64,000 nt of DNA from contig CAMRHE010000507.1 in the NCBI GenBank assembly GCA_947044405.1, positions 620,001-684,000 on the forward strand, written 5' to 3'. This DNA comes from Leptodactylus fallax. Lineage: Eukaryota; Chordata; Amphibia; Anura; Leptodactylidae. Below are positions 33,201-46,660 of this stretch, piece by piece; position 1 is the stretch's first letter; each line of letters begins with the position of its first letter. Below the pieces are notes generated by a model. The model did no database searches. It was given only the letters and a program-made list of their open reading frames with translations, and was not told where the DNA came from. The translations under genes were made by a program, and so were the position numbers.

Positions 33201-36200
33201 CAAGATGAGATACGGCAGGACATGGAGGTATACAGGTTCTGTATGGTATCCTGTAGTACATTTACCACAGATGTTACAGCTGGGCCTGTAGTCTGGATAC
33301 AAGATGAGATACGGCAGGACATGGAGGTATACAGGTTCTGTATGGTATCCTGCAGTACATTTACCACAGATGTTACAGCTGGGCCTATAGCCTGGATACA
33401 AGATGAGATACGACAGGACATGGAGGTATACAGGTTCTGTATGTTATCCTGCAGTACATTTACCACAGATGTTACAGCTGGCCTGTAGCCTGGATACAGA
33501 ATGAGATACGACAGGACATGGAGGTATACAGGCTCTGTATTGTATCCTGCAGTACATTTACCACAGATGTTACAGCTGGGCCTGTAGTCTGGATACAAGA
33601 TGAGATACGGCAGGACATGGAGGTATACAGGTTCTGTATGGTATCCTGCAGTACATTTACCACAGATGTTACAGCTGGGCCTGTAGCCTGGATACAAGAT
33701 GAGATATGGCAGGACATGGAGGTATACAGGTTCTGTATGGTATCGTGCAGTACATTTACCACAGATGTTACAGCCGGGCCTGTAGCCTGGATACAAGATG
33801 AGATACGGCAGGACATGGAGGTATACAGGTTCTGTATGGTATCCTGCAGTACATTTACCACAGATGTTACAGCTGGGCCTGTAGCCTGGATACAAGATGA
33901 GATACGGCAGGACATGGAGGTATACAGGTTCTGTATGGTATCCTGCAGTACATTTACCACAGATGTTACAGCTGGGCCTGTAGTCTGGATACAAGATGAG
34001 ATATGACAGGACATGGAGGTATACAGGTTCTGTATGGTATCCTGCAGTACATTTACCACAGATGTTACAGCTGGCCTGTAGCCTGGATACAGAATGCGAT
34101 ACGACAGGACATGGAGGTATACAGGTTCTGTATGGTATCCTGCAGTACATTTACCACAGATGTTACAGCTGGCCTGTAGCCTGGATACAGAATGAGATAC
34201 GACAGGACATGGAGGTATACAGGTTCTGTATGGTATCCTGCAGTACGTTTACCACAGATGTTACAGCTGGGCCTGTAGCCTGGATACAAGATGAGGTACG
34301 GCAGGACATGGAGGTATACAGTTTCTGTATGGTATCCTGCAGTACATTTACCACAGACGTTACAGCTGAGCCTGTAGTCTGGATACAAGATTAGATACGG
34401 CAGGACATGGAGGTATACAGGTTCTGTATGGTATCCTTCAGTACATTTACCACAGATGTTACAGCTGGGCCTGTAGCCTGGATACAAGATGAGATACGGC
34501 AGGACATGGAGGTTTACAGGTTCTGTATGGTATCCTGCAGTACATTTACCACAGCTGTTACAGCTGGCCTGTAGCCTGGATACAAGATGAGATACAGCAG
34601 GACATGGAGGTATACAGGTTCTGTATGGTATCCTTCAGTACATTTACCACAGATGTTACAGCTGGACCTGTAGTCTATATACAAGATGAGATACGGCAGG
34701 ACATGGAGGGTATACAGGTTCTGTATGGTATCCTTCAGTACATTTACCACAGATGTTACAGCTGGACCTGTAGTCTATATACAAGATGAGATACGGCAGG
34801 ACATGGAGGTATACAGGTTCTGTATGGTATCCTGCAGTACATTTACCACAGATGTTACAGCTGGGCCTGTAGCCTGGATACAAGATGAGATACGACAGGA
34901 CATGGAGGTATACAGGTTCTGTATGTTATCCTGCAGTACATTTACTACAGATGTTACAGCTGGGCCTGTAGCCTGGATACAAGATGAGGTACGGCAGGAC
35001 ATGGAGGTATACAGTTTCTGTATGGTATCCTGCAGTACATTTACCACAGACGTTACAGCTGAGCCTGTAGTTTGGATACAAGATTAGATACGGCAGGACA
35101 TGGAGGTATACAGGTTCTGTATGGTATCCTTCAGTACATTTACCACAGATGTTACAGCTGGGCCTGTAGCCTGGATACAAGATGAGATACGGCAGGACAT
35201 GGAGGTTTACAGGTTCTGTATGGTATCCTTCAGTACATTTACCACAGATGTTACAGCTGGACCTGTAGTCTATATACAAGATGAGATACGGCAGGACATG
35301 GAGGGTATACAGGTTCTGTATGGTATCCTTCAGTACATTTACCACAGATGTTACAGCTGGACCTGTAGTCTATATACAAGATGAGATACGGCAGGACATG
35401 GAGGTATACAGGTTCTGTATGGTATCCTGCAGTACATTTACCACAGATGTTACAGCTGGGCCTGTAGTCTGGATACAAGATGAGATACGGCAGGACATGG
35501 AGGTATACAGGTTCTGTATGGTATCCTGCAGTACATTTACCACAGATGTTACAGCTGGGCCTATAGCCTGGATACAAGATGAGATACGACAGGACATGGA
35601 GGTATACAGGTTCTGTATGTTATCCTGCAGTACATTTACCACAGACGTTACAGCTGAGCCTGTAGTTTGGATACAAGATTAGATACGGCAGGACATGGAG
35701 GTATACAGGTTCTGTATGGTATCCTTCAGTACATTTACCACAGATGTTACAGCTGGGCCTGTAGCCTGGATACAAGATGAGATACGGCAGGACATGGAGG
35801 TTTACAGGTTCTGTATGGTATCCTTCAGTACATTTACCACAGATGTTACAGCTGGACCTGTAGTCTATATACAAGATGAGATACGGCAGGACATGGAGGG
35901 TATACAGGTTCTGTATGGTATCCTTCAGTACATTTACCACAGATGTTACAGCTGGACCTGTAGTCTATATACAAGATGAGATACGGCAGGACATGGAGGT
36001 ATACAGGTTCTGTATGGTATCCTGCAGTACATTTACCACAGATGTTACACCTGGGCCTGTAGTCTGGATACAAGATGAGATACGGCAGGACATGGAGGTA
36101 TACAGGTTCTGTATGGTATCCTGCAGTACATTTACCACAGATGTTACAGCTGGGCCTATAGCCTGGATACAAGATGAGATACGACAGGACATGGAGGTAT

Positions 36201-36760
36201 ACAGGTTCTGTATGTTATCCTGCAGTACATTTACCACAGATGTTACAGCTGGCCTGTAGCCTGGATACAGAATGAGATACGACAGGACATGGAGGTATAC
36301 AGGCTCTGTATTGTATCCTGCAGTACATTTACCACAGATGTTACAGCTGGGCCTGTAGTCTGGATACAAGATGAGATACGGCAGGACATGGAGGTATACA
36401 GGTTCTGTATGGTATCCTGCAGTACATTTACCACAGATGTTACAGCTGGGCCTGTAGCCTGGATACAAGATGAGATATGGCAGGACATGGAGGTATACAG
36501 GTTCTGTATGGTATCGTGCAGTACATTTACCACAGATGTTACAGCCGGGCCTGTAGCCTGGATACAAGATGAGATACGGCAGGACATGGAGGTATACAGG
36601 TTCTGTATGGTATCCTGCAGTACATTTACCACAGATGTTACAGCTGGGCCTGTAGCCTGGATACAAGATGAGATACGGCAGGACATGGAGGTATACAGGT
36701 TCTGTATGGTATCCTACAGTACATTTACCACAGATGTTACAGATGGGCCTTTAGACCCTG
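27260..36760. repeat. 99-bp minisatellite, about 95 units, derived from transposase coding DNA
   Basis: The unit runs cggcaggacatggaggtata through caggttctgtatggtatcct and ends near ctggatacaagatgagata. The period is 99 bases (33 codons), with some units of 98 bases (one G lost in ctgggcctg) or 100-102 bases. Minus-strand translation reads QDTIQNLYTSMSCRISSCIQ then TTGPAVTSVVNVL per unit, resembling the C-terminal segment of Tc1-like transposases. Larger duplications are visible with offsets of 493, 595, 2176 and 2771 bases. Several frames on both strands are open for hundreds of codons because 99 is divisible by three; 98-bp units repeatedly break them. It is a minisatellite, not a gene. Confidence 0.95.
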
Positions 36761-37145
36761 TGTTCTCGTAGGTTGGTGAAGTTGCGTCCCAGCTGGTCCC
36801 ATAAATGCTGGATGGCAATTGGGCAGGTCATGGAAGAATTGTAACCTGGCAATGACATTCCTGGGAAACCCTTGTGTGTGTGGGCGTACATGAGGTGGCA
36901 GGATATCCTGTATCACAGAGCTGTTAATGTCAGATCCCAAACAGAACCTGGATTATTTTCTTAAGACGATGTAGGTCCAGTCTGTACAGTCCAGGCTTCT
37001 TCACAACCCCATTGCAGATGAAGGCGATGGTGTCTGTCAATGGCAGAACACGTAATGGGTGGAATGGTATCAAATTTCCTTCTGCTAAGTTCCTGGATTT
37101 GGTCCGGGCAGATACAGGGGTGACGTTCTGCAGTTAGTTGTAGTC
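36725..37145 (-). pseudogene. Tc1-like transposase remnant, middle part
   Basis: Minus-strand frames in order: SARTKSRNLAEGNLIPFHPL then RVLPLTDT (about 37125-37035), HRLHLQWGCEEAWTVQ after a one-base shift (about 37030-36980), IQDILPPHVRPHTQG (about 36910-36870) and IQHLWDQLGRNFTNLREHRV (about 36815-36760). These match, in order, the second DNA-binding region, the start of the catalytic domain, the second-aspartate neighbourhood with a deletion, and the (P)IEHLWDQLGR block of Tc1-family proteins. There are several frameshifts; the aspartates are lost and Glu is replaced by Gln. The next residues lead into the 99-bp array. The family match is from memory. Confidence 0.7.
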
Positions 37146-37540
37146 ATGGTACAAGTGGGCTACCCACAGTATCAAGAAGCCTGATTCTGACTTGGGTCTC
37201 TGTTCTCAATACATGGCATGGCATTTACCAGTCTTTCCGCACTTAGTTCTAGTCACAAAATAAATGAATTTGCCTGGACCTACAGTAGTTGGAGGCATGG
37301 TATAGGAGTATGGTAGATAATGGGTAATGCGTTATTTGCCATATACATCCCTCTATGTAACTGGATGAGGGCTAGGTTTTAGAACGATGACATATTGTTG
37401 TAAGGCATAATTTATTATACATACGTATGCAAAGTTCAATCACAGAGGGCAACTACCTGCTCACAAATGTAGGAGACTTACAGGGGTGAGGGACAAACTA
37501 AACGAAAACTTTATTGAGTATGATTAAAAATACTATATGA
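37146..37540. other. Transition to satellite, no gene seen
   Basis: This is where the N-terminal part and 5' terminal repeat of the minus-strand transposase should be, but no clear match was read. The 21-bp satellite starts abruptly at about 37541 after an AT-rich stretch. Confidence 0.4.
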
Positions 37541-37849
37541 AGTGTACTCAGTCCGACATGTAGCGTGCTCAGTCCCATATGTAGTGTGCTCAATCCGATA
37601 TGTCGTGTGCATAGTCTATGTAATATGCTTAGTCTGATATGTCATGTGCTTAGTCTGATATGTAGTATGTTTAGTCCGATATGTTATTTGCTTAGTCCGT
37701 AATGTAGTGTGCTTAGTCCCATATGTAGTGTGCTTAGTCCCATATGTAGTGTGCTTAGTCCCATATGTAGTGTGCTTAGTCCCATATGTAGTGTGCTCAG
37801 TCCGATATGTAGTGTGCTTAGTCCGATTTGTAGTGTGCTCAGTCCAATC

Positions 37850-40080
37850 TGTAGTGTGCTTAGTCCGATATGTAGTGTGCTTAGTCCGATATGTAGTATG
37901 CTTTGTCCCATATGTAGAGTACTTAGTCTGATATGCCATTTGCTTAGTCCGATATGTCATTTGCTTACTCCGATATGCAGTGTGCTTAGTCCAATATGTA
38001 GTGTGCTCAGTCTAATATGTAGTGTTCTTAGTCCGATATGTAGTGTGCTCAGTCTAATATGTAGTGCGCTTAGTCCGATGTGTAATGCGCTTAGTCCGAT
38101 ATGTCGTGTGCTTAGTCCGATATGTAGTGTGCTTAGTCCGATATGTCATTTGCTTACTCCGATATGCAGTGTGCTTAGTCCGATATGTAGTGTGCTCAGT
38201 CTAATATGTAGTGTGCTTACTCCAATATGTAGTGTGCTTAGTCCGATATGTAGTGTGCTTAGTCTAATATGTACTGTGCTTAGTCCGATGTGTAGTGCGC
38301 TTAGTCCTATATGTAGTGTGCTCAGTCTAATATGTAGTGTGCTTAGTCCGATATATTGTGTGCTTAGTCCGATATGTAGTGTGCTTAGTCCGATATGTCA
38401 TTTGCTTAGTCCGATATGTCATTTGCTTAGTCCGATATGTAGTGTGCTTAGTCTAATATGTACTGTGCTTAGTCCGATGTGTAGTGTGCTTAGTCCTATA
38501 TGTAGTGTGCTCAGTCTAATATGTAGTGTGCTTAGTCCGATATATTGTGTGCTTAGTCCGATAAGTAGTGTGCTTAGTCCGATATGTCATTTGCTTAGTC
38601 CGATATGTAGCGTGCTTAGTCCAATATGTAGTGTGCTTATTCCAATATGTAGTGTGCTCAGTCCAATATGTTGTGTGCTTAGTCTGATATGTAGTGTGTT
38701 TAGTCCCATATGTAGTGTACATAGTCTGATATGCAGTGTGCTCAGTCCAATCTGTAGTGTGCTTAGTCCGATATGTAGTGTGCTTAGTCCGATATGTAGT
38801 GTGCTTAGTCCAATATGTAGTGTGCTTAGTCCAATATGTAGTGTGCTTAGTCCGATATGTAGTGTGCTTAGTCCGATTTGTAGTGTGCTCAGTCCAATCT
38901 GTAGTGTGCTTAGTCCGATATGTAGTGTGCTTAGTCCGATATGTAGTATGCTTTGTCCCATATGTAGAGTACTTAGTTTGATATGCCATTTGCTTAGTCC
39001 GATATGTTATTTGCTTACTCCGATATGCAGTGTGCTTAGTCCGATATGTAGTGTGCTCAGTCTAATATGTAGTGTGCTTAGTCCGATATGTAGTGTGCTC
39101 AGTCTAATATGTAGTGTGCTTAGTCCGATGTGTAGTGCGCTTAGTCCGATGTGTAATGCGCTTAGTCCGATATGTCGTGTGCTTAGTCCGATATGTAGTG
39201 TGCTTAGTCCGATATGTAGTGTGCTTAGTCTGATATGTAGTGTGCTTAGTCCGATATGTCATTTGCTTACTCCGATATGCAGTGTGCTTAGTCCGATATG
39301 TAGTGTGCTCAGTCTAATATGTAGTGTGCTTACTTCAATATGTAGTGTGCTTAGTCCGATATGTAGTGTGCTTAGTCTAATATGTACTGTGCTTAGTCCG
39401 ATGTGTAGTGCGCTTAGTCCTATATGTAGTGTGCTCAGTCTAATATGTAGTGTGCTTAGTCCGATATATTGTGTGCTTAGTCCGATATGTAGTGTGCTTA
39501 GTCCGATATGTCATTTGCTTAGTCCGATATGTAGTGTGCTTAGTCTAATATGTACTGTGCTTAGTCCGATGTGTAGTGCGCTTAGTCCTATATGTAGTGT
39601 GCTCAGTCTAATATGTAGTGTGCTTAGTCCGATATATTGTGTGCTTAGTCCGATATGTAGTGTGCTTAGTCCGATATGTCATTTGCTTAGTCCGATATGT
39701 AGCGTGCTCAGTCCAATATGTAGTGTGCTTACTCCAATATGTAGTGTGCTCAGTCCAATATCTTGTGTGCTTAGTCTGATATGTAGTGTGTTTAGTCCCA
39801 TATGTAGTGTACATAGTCTGATATGCAGTGTGCTCAGTCCAATCTGTAGTGTGCTTAGTCCGATATGTAGTGTGCTTAGTCCGATGTGTAGTGTGCTTAG
39901 TGCAATATGTAGTGTGCTTAGTCCAATATGTAGTGTGCTTAGTCCGATATGTAGTGTGCTTAGTCCGATTTGTAGTGTGCTCAGTCCAATCTGTAGTGTG
40001 CTTAGTCCGATATGTAGTGTGCTTAGTCCGATATGTAGTATGCTTTGTCCCATATGTAGAGTACTTAGTCTGATATGCCA
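37850..40080. repeat. Higher-order repeat of 50-52 satellite units
   Basis: A marker variant, ctttgtcccatatgtagagt, occurs at 37901, 38951 and 40043, giving periods of 1050 and 1092 bases (50 and 52 units). Surrounding variant order also matches, so about 1.05-1.09 kb is a repeating block. Confidence 0.85.
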
Positions 40081-43000
40081 TTTGCTTAGTCCGATATGTT
40101 ATTTGCTTACTCCGATATGCAGTGTGCTTAGTCCGATATGTAGTGTGCTCAGTCTAATATGTAGTGTGCTTAGTCCGATATGTAGTGTGCTCAGTCTAAT
40201 ATGTAGTGTGCTTAGTCCGATGTGTAGTGCGCTTAGTCCGATGTGTAATGCGCTTAGTCCGATATGTCGTGTGCTTAGTCCGATATGTAGTGTGCTTAGT
40301 CCGATATGTAGTGTGCTTAGTCTGATATGTAGTATGCTTAGTCCGATATGTCATTTGCTTACTCCGATATGCAGTGTGCTTAGTCCGATATGTAGTGTGC
40401 TCAGTCTAATATGTAGTGTGCTTACTCCAATATGTAGTGTGCTTAGTCCGATATGTAGTGTGCTTAGTCTAATATGTACTGTGCTTAGTCCGATGTGTAG
40501 TGCGCTTAGTCCTATATGTAGTGTGCTCAGTCTAATATGTAGTGTGCTTAGTCCGATATATTGTGTGCTTAGTCTGATATGTAGTGTGCTTAGTCCGATA
40601 TGTCATTTGCTTAGTCCGATATGTAGTGTGCTTAGTCTAATATGTACTGTGCTTAGTCCGATGTGTAGTGCGCTTAGTCCTATATGTAGTGTGCTCAGTC
40701 TAATATGTAGTGTGCTTAGTCCGATATATAGTGTGCTTAGTCCGATATGTCATTTGCTTAGTCCGATATGTAGCGTGCTCAGTCCAGTATGTAGTGTGCT
40801 TATTCCAATATGTAGTGTGCTCAGTCCAATATGTTGTGTGCTTAGTCTGATATGTAGTGTGTTTAGTCCCATATGTAGTGTACATAGTCTGATATGCAGT
40901 GTGCTCAGTCCAATCTGTAGTGTGCTTAGTCCGATATGTAGTGTGCTTAGTCCGATATGTAGTGTGCTTAGTCCAATATGTAGTGTGCTTAGTCCAATAT
41001 GTAGTGTGCTTAGTCCGATATGTAGTGTGCTTAGTCCAATATGTAGTGTGCTTAGTCCGATATGTAGTGTACTCAGTCTAATATGTAGTGCGCTTACTCC
41101 GATATGTAGTGTGCTTACTCCAATATGTAGAGTGCTTAGTCCGATATGTAGTGTGCTTAGTCCGATATGTTTGCTTAGTCCGATATGTCATTTGCTTAGT
41201 CTGTAATGTAGTGTGCTTAGTGCGATATGCAGTGTGCTCAGTCCGATATGTTGTGTGCTCAGTCCAATCTGTAGTGTGCTTAGTCCGATATGTAGTGTGC
41301 TTAGTCCGATATGTAGTGTGCTTAGTCCAATATGTAGTGTGCTTAGTCCAATATGTAGTGTGCTTAGTCCGATATGTAGTGTGCTTAGTCCAATATGTAG
41401 TGTGCTTAGTCCGATATGTAGTGTGCTCAGTCTAATATGTAGTGCGCTTAGTCCGATATGTAGTGTGCTTACTCCAATATGTAGAGTGCTTAGTCCGATA
41501 TGTAGTGTGCTTAGTCCGATATGTTTGCTTAGTCCGATATGTCATTTGCTTAGTCTGTAATGTAGTGTGCTTAGTGCGATATGCAGTGTGCTCAGTCCGA
41601 TATGTTGTGTGCTTAGTCTGATATGTAGTGTGCTTAGTCTGATATGTAGTGTGCTCAGTCCGATATGTCTTTTGCTTAGTCCGATATGTCATTTGCTTAG
41701 TCCGTAATGTAGTGTGCTTAGTCCCATATGTAGTGTGCTTAGTCCGATATGTAGTGTGCTTAGTCCCATATGTAGTGTGCTCAGTCTGATATGTAGTGTG
41801 CTTAGTGCGATATGTAGTGTGCTCAGTCCGACATGTTGTGTGCTTAGTCTGGTATGTAGTGTGCTTAGTCCGATATGTAGTGTGCTCTGTCTAATATGTA
41901 GTGTGCTTAGTCCGATGTGTAGTGCGCTTAGTCCGATGTGTAGTGCGCTTAGTCCGATATGTAGCTTGCTTAGTCCGATATGTAGTGTGCTTAGTCTGAT
42001 ATGTAGTGTGCTTAGTCCGATATGTCATTTTCTTACTCTGATATGCAGTGTGCTTAGTCCGATATGTAGTGTGCTCAGTCTAATATGTAGTGTGCTTACT
42101 CCAATATGTAGTGTGCTTAGTCCGATATGTAGTGTTCTTAGTCCCATATGTAGTGTGCTTAGTCCCATATGTCATTTGCTTAGTCTGATATGTAGTGTGC
42201 TTAGTCCGATATGTTATTTGCTTAGTCCGATATGTTATGTGCTTAGTCTGATATGTAATGTGCTTAGTCCGATATCTAGTGTGCTCAGTCTAATATGTAG
42301 TGTGCTTAGTCCGATGTGTAGTGTGGTTAGTCCGATATGTAGTGCGCTCAGTCTAATATGTTGTGTGCTTAGTCTGATGTGTAGTGCGCTTAGTCCGATA
42401 TGTAGTGTGCTTAGTCTGATATGTAGTGTGCTTAGTCCGATATGTCATTTGCTTACTCCGATATGCAGTGTGCTTAGTCCGATATGTAGTGTGCTCAGTC
42501 TAGTATGTAGTGTGCTTACTCCAATATGTAGTGTGCTTAGTCCGATATGTAGTGTGCTTAGTCTAATATGTACTGTGCTTAGTCCGATGTGTAGTGCGCT
42601 TAGTTCGATATGTAGTGTGCTCAGTCTAATATGTACTGTGCTTATTCCGATGTGTAGTGCGCTTAGTTCGATATGTAGTGTGCTCAGTCTAATATGTAGT
42701 GTGCTTAGTCCGATATATTGTGTGCTTAGTCCGATATGTAGTGTGCTTAGTCCGATATGTAGTGTGCTTAGTCCGATATGTAGTGTGCTTAGTCCGATAT
42801 GCAGTGTGCTTAGTCCGATATGTCATTTGCTTAGTCCGATATGTAGTGTGCTTAGTCCGATATGTCATGTGCTTAGTCCGATATGCAGTGTGCTTATTCC
42901 AATATGTAGTGTGCTCAGTCCGATATGTTGTATGTTTACTCCGATATGTAGTGTACATAGTCTGATATGCAGTGTGCTCAGTCCGATATGTTGTATGTTT

Positions 43001-46000
43001 ACTCCCATATGTAGTGTACATAGTCTGATATGCAGTGTGCTCAGTCTAATATGTAGTGTGCTTAGTCCGATATATTGTGTGCTTAGTCCGATATGTAGTG
43101 TGCTTAGTCCGATATGTCATTTGCTTAGTCCGATATGTAGTGTGCTTAGTCTAATATGTACTGTGCTTAGTCCGATGTGTAGTGCGCTTAGTCCTATATG
43201 TAGTGTGCTCAGTCTAATATGTAGTGTGCTTAGTCCGATATATTGTGTGCTTAGTCCGATATGTAGTGTGCTTAGTCCGATATGTCATTTGCTTAGTCCG
43301 ATATGTAGCGTGCTCAGTCCAATATGTAGTGTGCTTATTCCAATATGTAATGTGCTCAGTCCAATATCTTGTGTGCTTAGTCTGATATGTAGTGTGTTTA
43401 GTCCCATATGTAGTGTACATAGTCTGATATGCAGTGTGCTCAGTCCAATCTGTAGTGTGCTTAGTCCGATATGTAGTGTGCTTAGTCCGATATGTAGTGT
43501 GCTTAGTCCAATATGTAGTGTGCTTAGTCCAATATGTAGTGTGCTTAGTCCGATATGTAGTGTGCTTAGTCCGATTTGTAGTGTGCTCAGTCCAATCTGT
43601 AGTGTGCTTAGTCCGATATGTAGTGTGCTTAGTCCGATATGTAGTATGCTTTGTCCCATATGTAGAGTACTTAGTCTGATATGCCATTTGCTTAGTCCGA
43701 TATGTTATTTGCTTACTCCGATATGCAGTGTGCTTAGTCCGATATGTAGTGTGCTCAGTCTAATATGTAGTGTGCTTAGTCCGATATGTAGTGTGCTCAG
43801 TCTAATATGTAGTGTGCTTAGTCCGATGTGTAGTGCGCTTAGTCCGATGTGTAATGCGCTTAGTCCGATATGTCGTGTGCTTAGTCCGATATGTAGTGTG
43901 CTTAGTCCGATATGTAGTGTGCTTAGTCTGATATGTAGTGTGCTTAGTCCGATATGTCATTTGCTTACTCCGATATGCAGTGTGCTTAGTCCGATATGTA
44001 GTGTGCTCAGTCTAATATGTAGTGTGCTTACTCCAATATGTAGTGTGCTTAGTCCGATATGTAGTGTGCTTAGTCTAATATGTACTGTGCTTAGTCCGAT
44101 GTGTAGTGCGCTTAGTCCTATATGTAGTGTGCTCAGTCTAATATGTAGTGTGCTTAGTCCGATATATTGTGTGCTTAGTCTGATATGTAGTGTGCTTATT
44201 CCGATATGTCATTTGCTTAGTCCGATATGTAGTGTGCTTAGTCTAATATGTACTGTGCTTAGTCCGATGTGTAGTGCGCTTAGTCCTATATGTAGTGTGC
44301 TCAGTCTAATATGTAGTGTGCTTAGTCCGATATATTGTGTGCTTAGTCCGATATATAGTGTGCTTAGTCCGATATGTCATTTGCTTAGTCCGATATGTAG
44401 CGTGCTCAGTCCAGTATGTAGTGTGCTTATTCCAATATGTAGTGTGCTCAGTCCAATATGTTGTGTGCTTAGTCTGATATGTAGTGTGTTTAGTCCCATA
44501 TGTAGTGTACATAGTCTGATATGCAGTGTGCTCAGTCCAATCTGTAGTGTGCTTAGTCCGATATGTAGTGTGCTTAGTCCGATATGTAGTGTGCTTAGTC
44601 CAATATGTAGTGTGCTTAGTCCAATATGTAGTGTGCTTAGTCCGATATGTAGTGTGCTTAGTCCAATATGTAGTGTGCTTAGTCCGATATGTAGTGTGCT
44701 CAGTCTAATAAGTAGTGCGCTTAGTCCGATATGTAGTGTGCTTACTCCAATATGTAGAGTGCTTAGTCCGATATGTAGTGTGCTTAGTCCGATATGTTTG
44801 CTTAGTCCGATATGTCATTTGCTTAGTCTGTAATGTAGTGTGCTTAGTGCGATATGCAGTGTGCTCAGTCCGATATGTTGTGTGCTCAGTCCAATCTGTA
44901 GTGTGCTTAGTCCGATATGTAGTGTGCTTAGTCCGATATGTAGTGTGCTTAGTCCAATATGTAGAGTGCTTAGTCCAATATGTAGTGTGCTTAGTCCGAT
45001 ATGTAGTGTGCTTAGTCCAATATGTAGTGTGCTTAGTCCGATATGTAGTGTGCTCAGTCTAATATGTAGTGCGCTTAGTCCGATATGTAGTGTGCTTACT
45101 CCAATATGTAGAGTGCTTAGTCCGATATGTAGTGTGCTTAGTCCGATATGTTTGCTTAGTCCGATATGTCATTTGCTTAGTCTGTAATGTAGTGTGCTTA
45201 GTGCGATATGCAGTGTGCTCAGTCCGATATGTTGTGTGCTTAGTCTGATATGTAGTGTGCTTAGTCTGATATGTAGTGTGCTCAGTCCGATATGTCTTTT
45301 GCTTAGTCCGATATGTCATTTGCTTAGTCCGTAATGTAGTGTGCTTAGTCCCATATGTAGTGTGCTTAGTCCGATATGTAGTGTGCTTAGTCCCATATGT
45401 AGTGTGCTCAGTCTGATATGTAGTGTGCTTAGTGCGATATGTAGTGTGCTCAGTCCGACATGTTGTGTGCTTAGTCTGGTATGTAGTGTGCTTAGTCCGA
45501 TATGTAGTGTGCTCTGTCTAATATGTAGTGTGCTTAGTCCGATGTGTAGTGCGCTTAGTCCGATGTGTAGTGCGCTTAGTCCGATATGTAGCTTGCTTAG
45601 TCCGATATGTAGTGTGCTTAGTCTGATATGTAGTGTGCTTAGTCCGATATGTCATTTTCTTACTCTGATATGCAGTGTGCTTAGTCCGATATGTAGTGTG
45701 CTCAGTCTAATATGTAGTGTGCTTACTCCAATATGTAGTGTGCTTAGTCCGATATGTAGTGTGCTTAGTCCCATATGTAGTGTGCTTAGTCCCATATGTC
45801 ATTTGCTTAGTCTGATATGTAGTGTGCTTAGTCCGATATGTTATTTGCTTAGTCCGATATGTTATGTGCTTAGTCTGATATGTAATGTGCTTAGTCCGAT
45901 ATCTAGTGTGCTCAGTCTAATATGTAGTGTGCTTAGTCCGATGTGTAGTGTGGTTAGTCCGATATGTAGTGCGCTCAGTCTAATATGTTGTGTGCTTAGT

Positions 46001-46660
46001 CTGATGTGTAGTGCGCTTAGTCCGATATGTAGTGTGCTTAGTCTGATATGTAGTGTGCTTAGTCCGATATGTCATTTGCTTACTCCGATATGCAGTGTGC
46101 TTAGTCCGATATGTAGTGTGCTCAGTCTAATATGTAGTGTGCTTACTCCAATATGTAGTGTGCTTAGTCCGATATGTAGTGTGCTTAGTCTAATATGTAC
46201 TGTGCTTAGTCCGATGTGTAGTGCGCTTAGTTCGATATGTAGTGTGCTCAGTCTAATATGTACTGTGCTTATTCCGATGTGTAGTGCGCTTAGTTCGATA
46301 TGTAGTGTGCTCAGTCTAATATGTAGTGTGCTTAGTCCGATATATTGTGTGCTTAGTCCGATATGTAGTGTGCTTAGTCCGATATGTAGTGTGCTTAGTC
46401 CGATATGTAGTGTGCTTAGTCCGATATATTGTGTGCTTAGTCCGATATGTAGTGTGCTTAGTCCGATATGTAGTGTGCTTAGTCCGATATGTCATTTGCT
46501 TAGTCCGATATGTAGTGTGCTTAGTCCGATATGTCATGTGCTTAGTCCGATATGCAGTGTGCTTATTCCAATATGTAGTGTGCTCAGTCCGATATGTTGT
46601 ATGTTTACTCCCATATGTAGTGTACATAGTCTGATATGCAGTGTGCTCAGTCCGATATGT
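39430..46660. repeat. Direct duplication of about 3.6 kb within the satellite
   Basis: The order of unit variants from about 39430 to 43035 recurs from about 43040 to 46660 at an offset of 3606 bases, rising to 3627 (one more unit) beyond about 44330. Markers are the ctttgtcccatatgtagagt unit (40043, 43649) and the 18-base units (41165, 44792). Confidence 0.8.

Noticed and set aside
27210..36771. Open frames of 100-486 codons with 33-residue repeats on both strands
   Set aside because: They follow from the 99-base period. 98-base units break every frame repeatedly, and overlapping frames are equally open. The transposase similarity is historical, not a functional gene.
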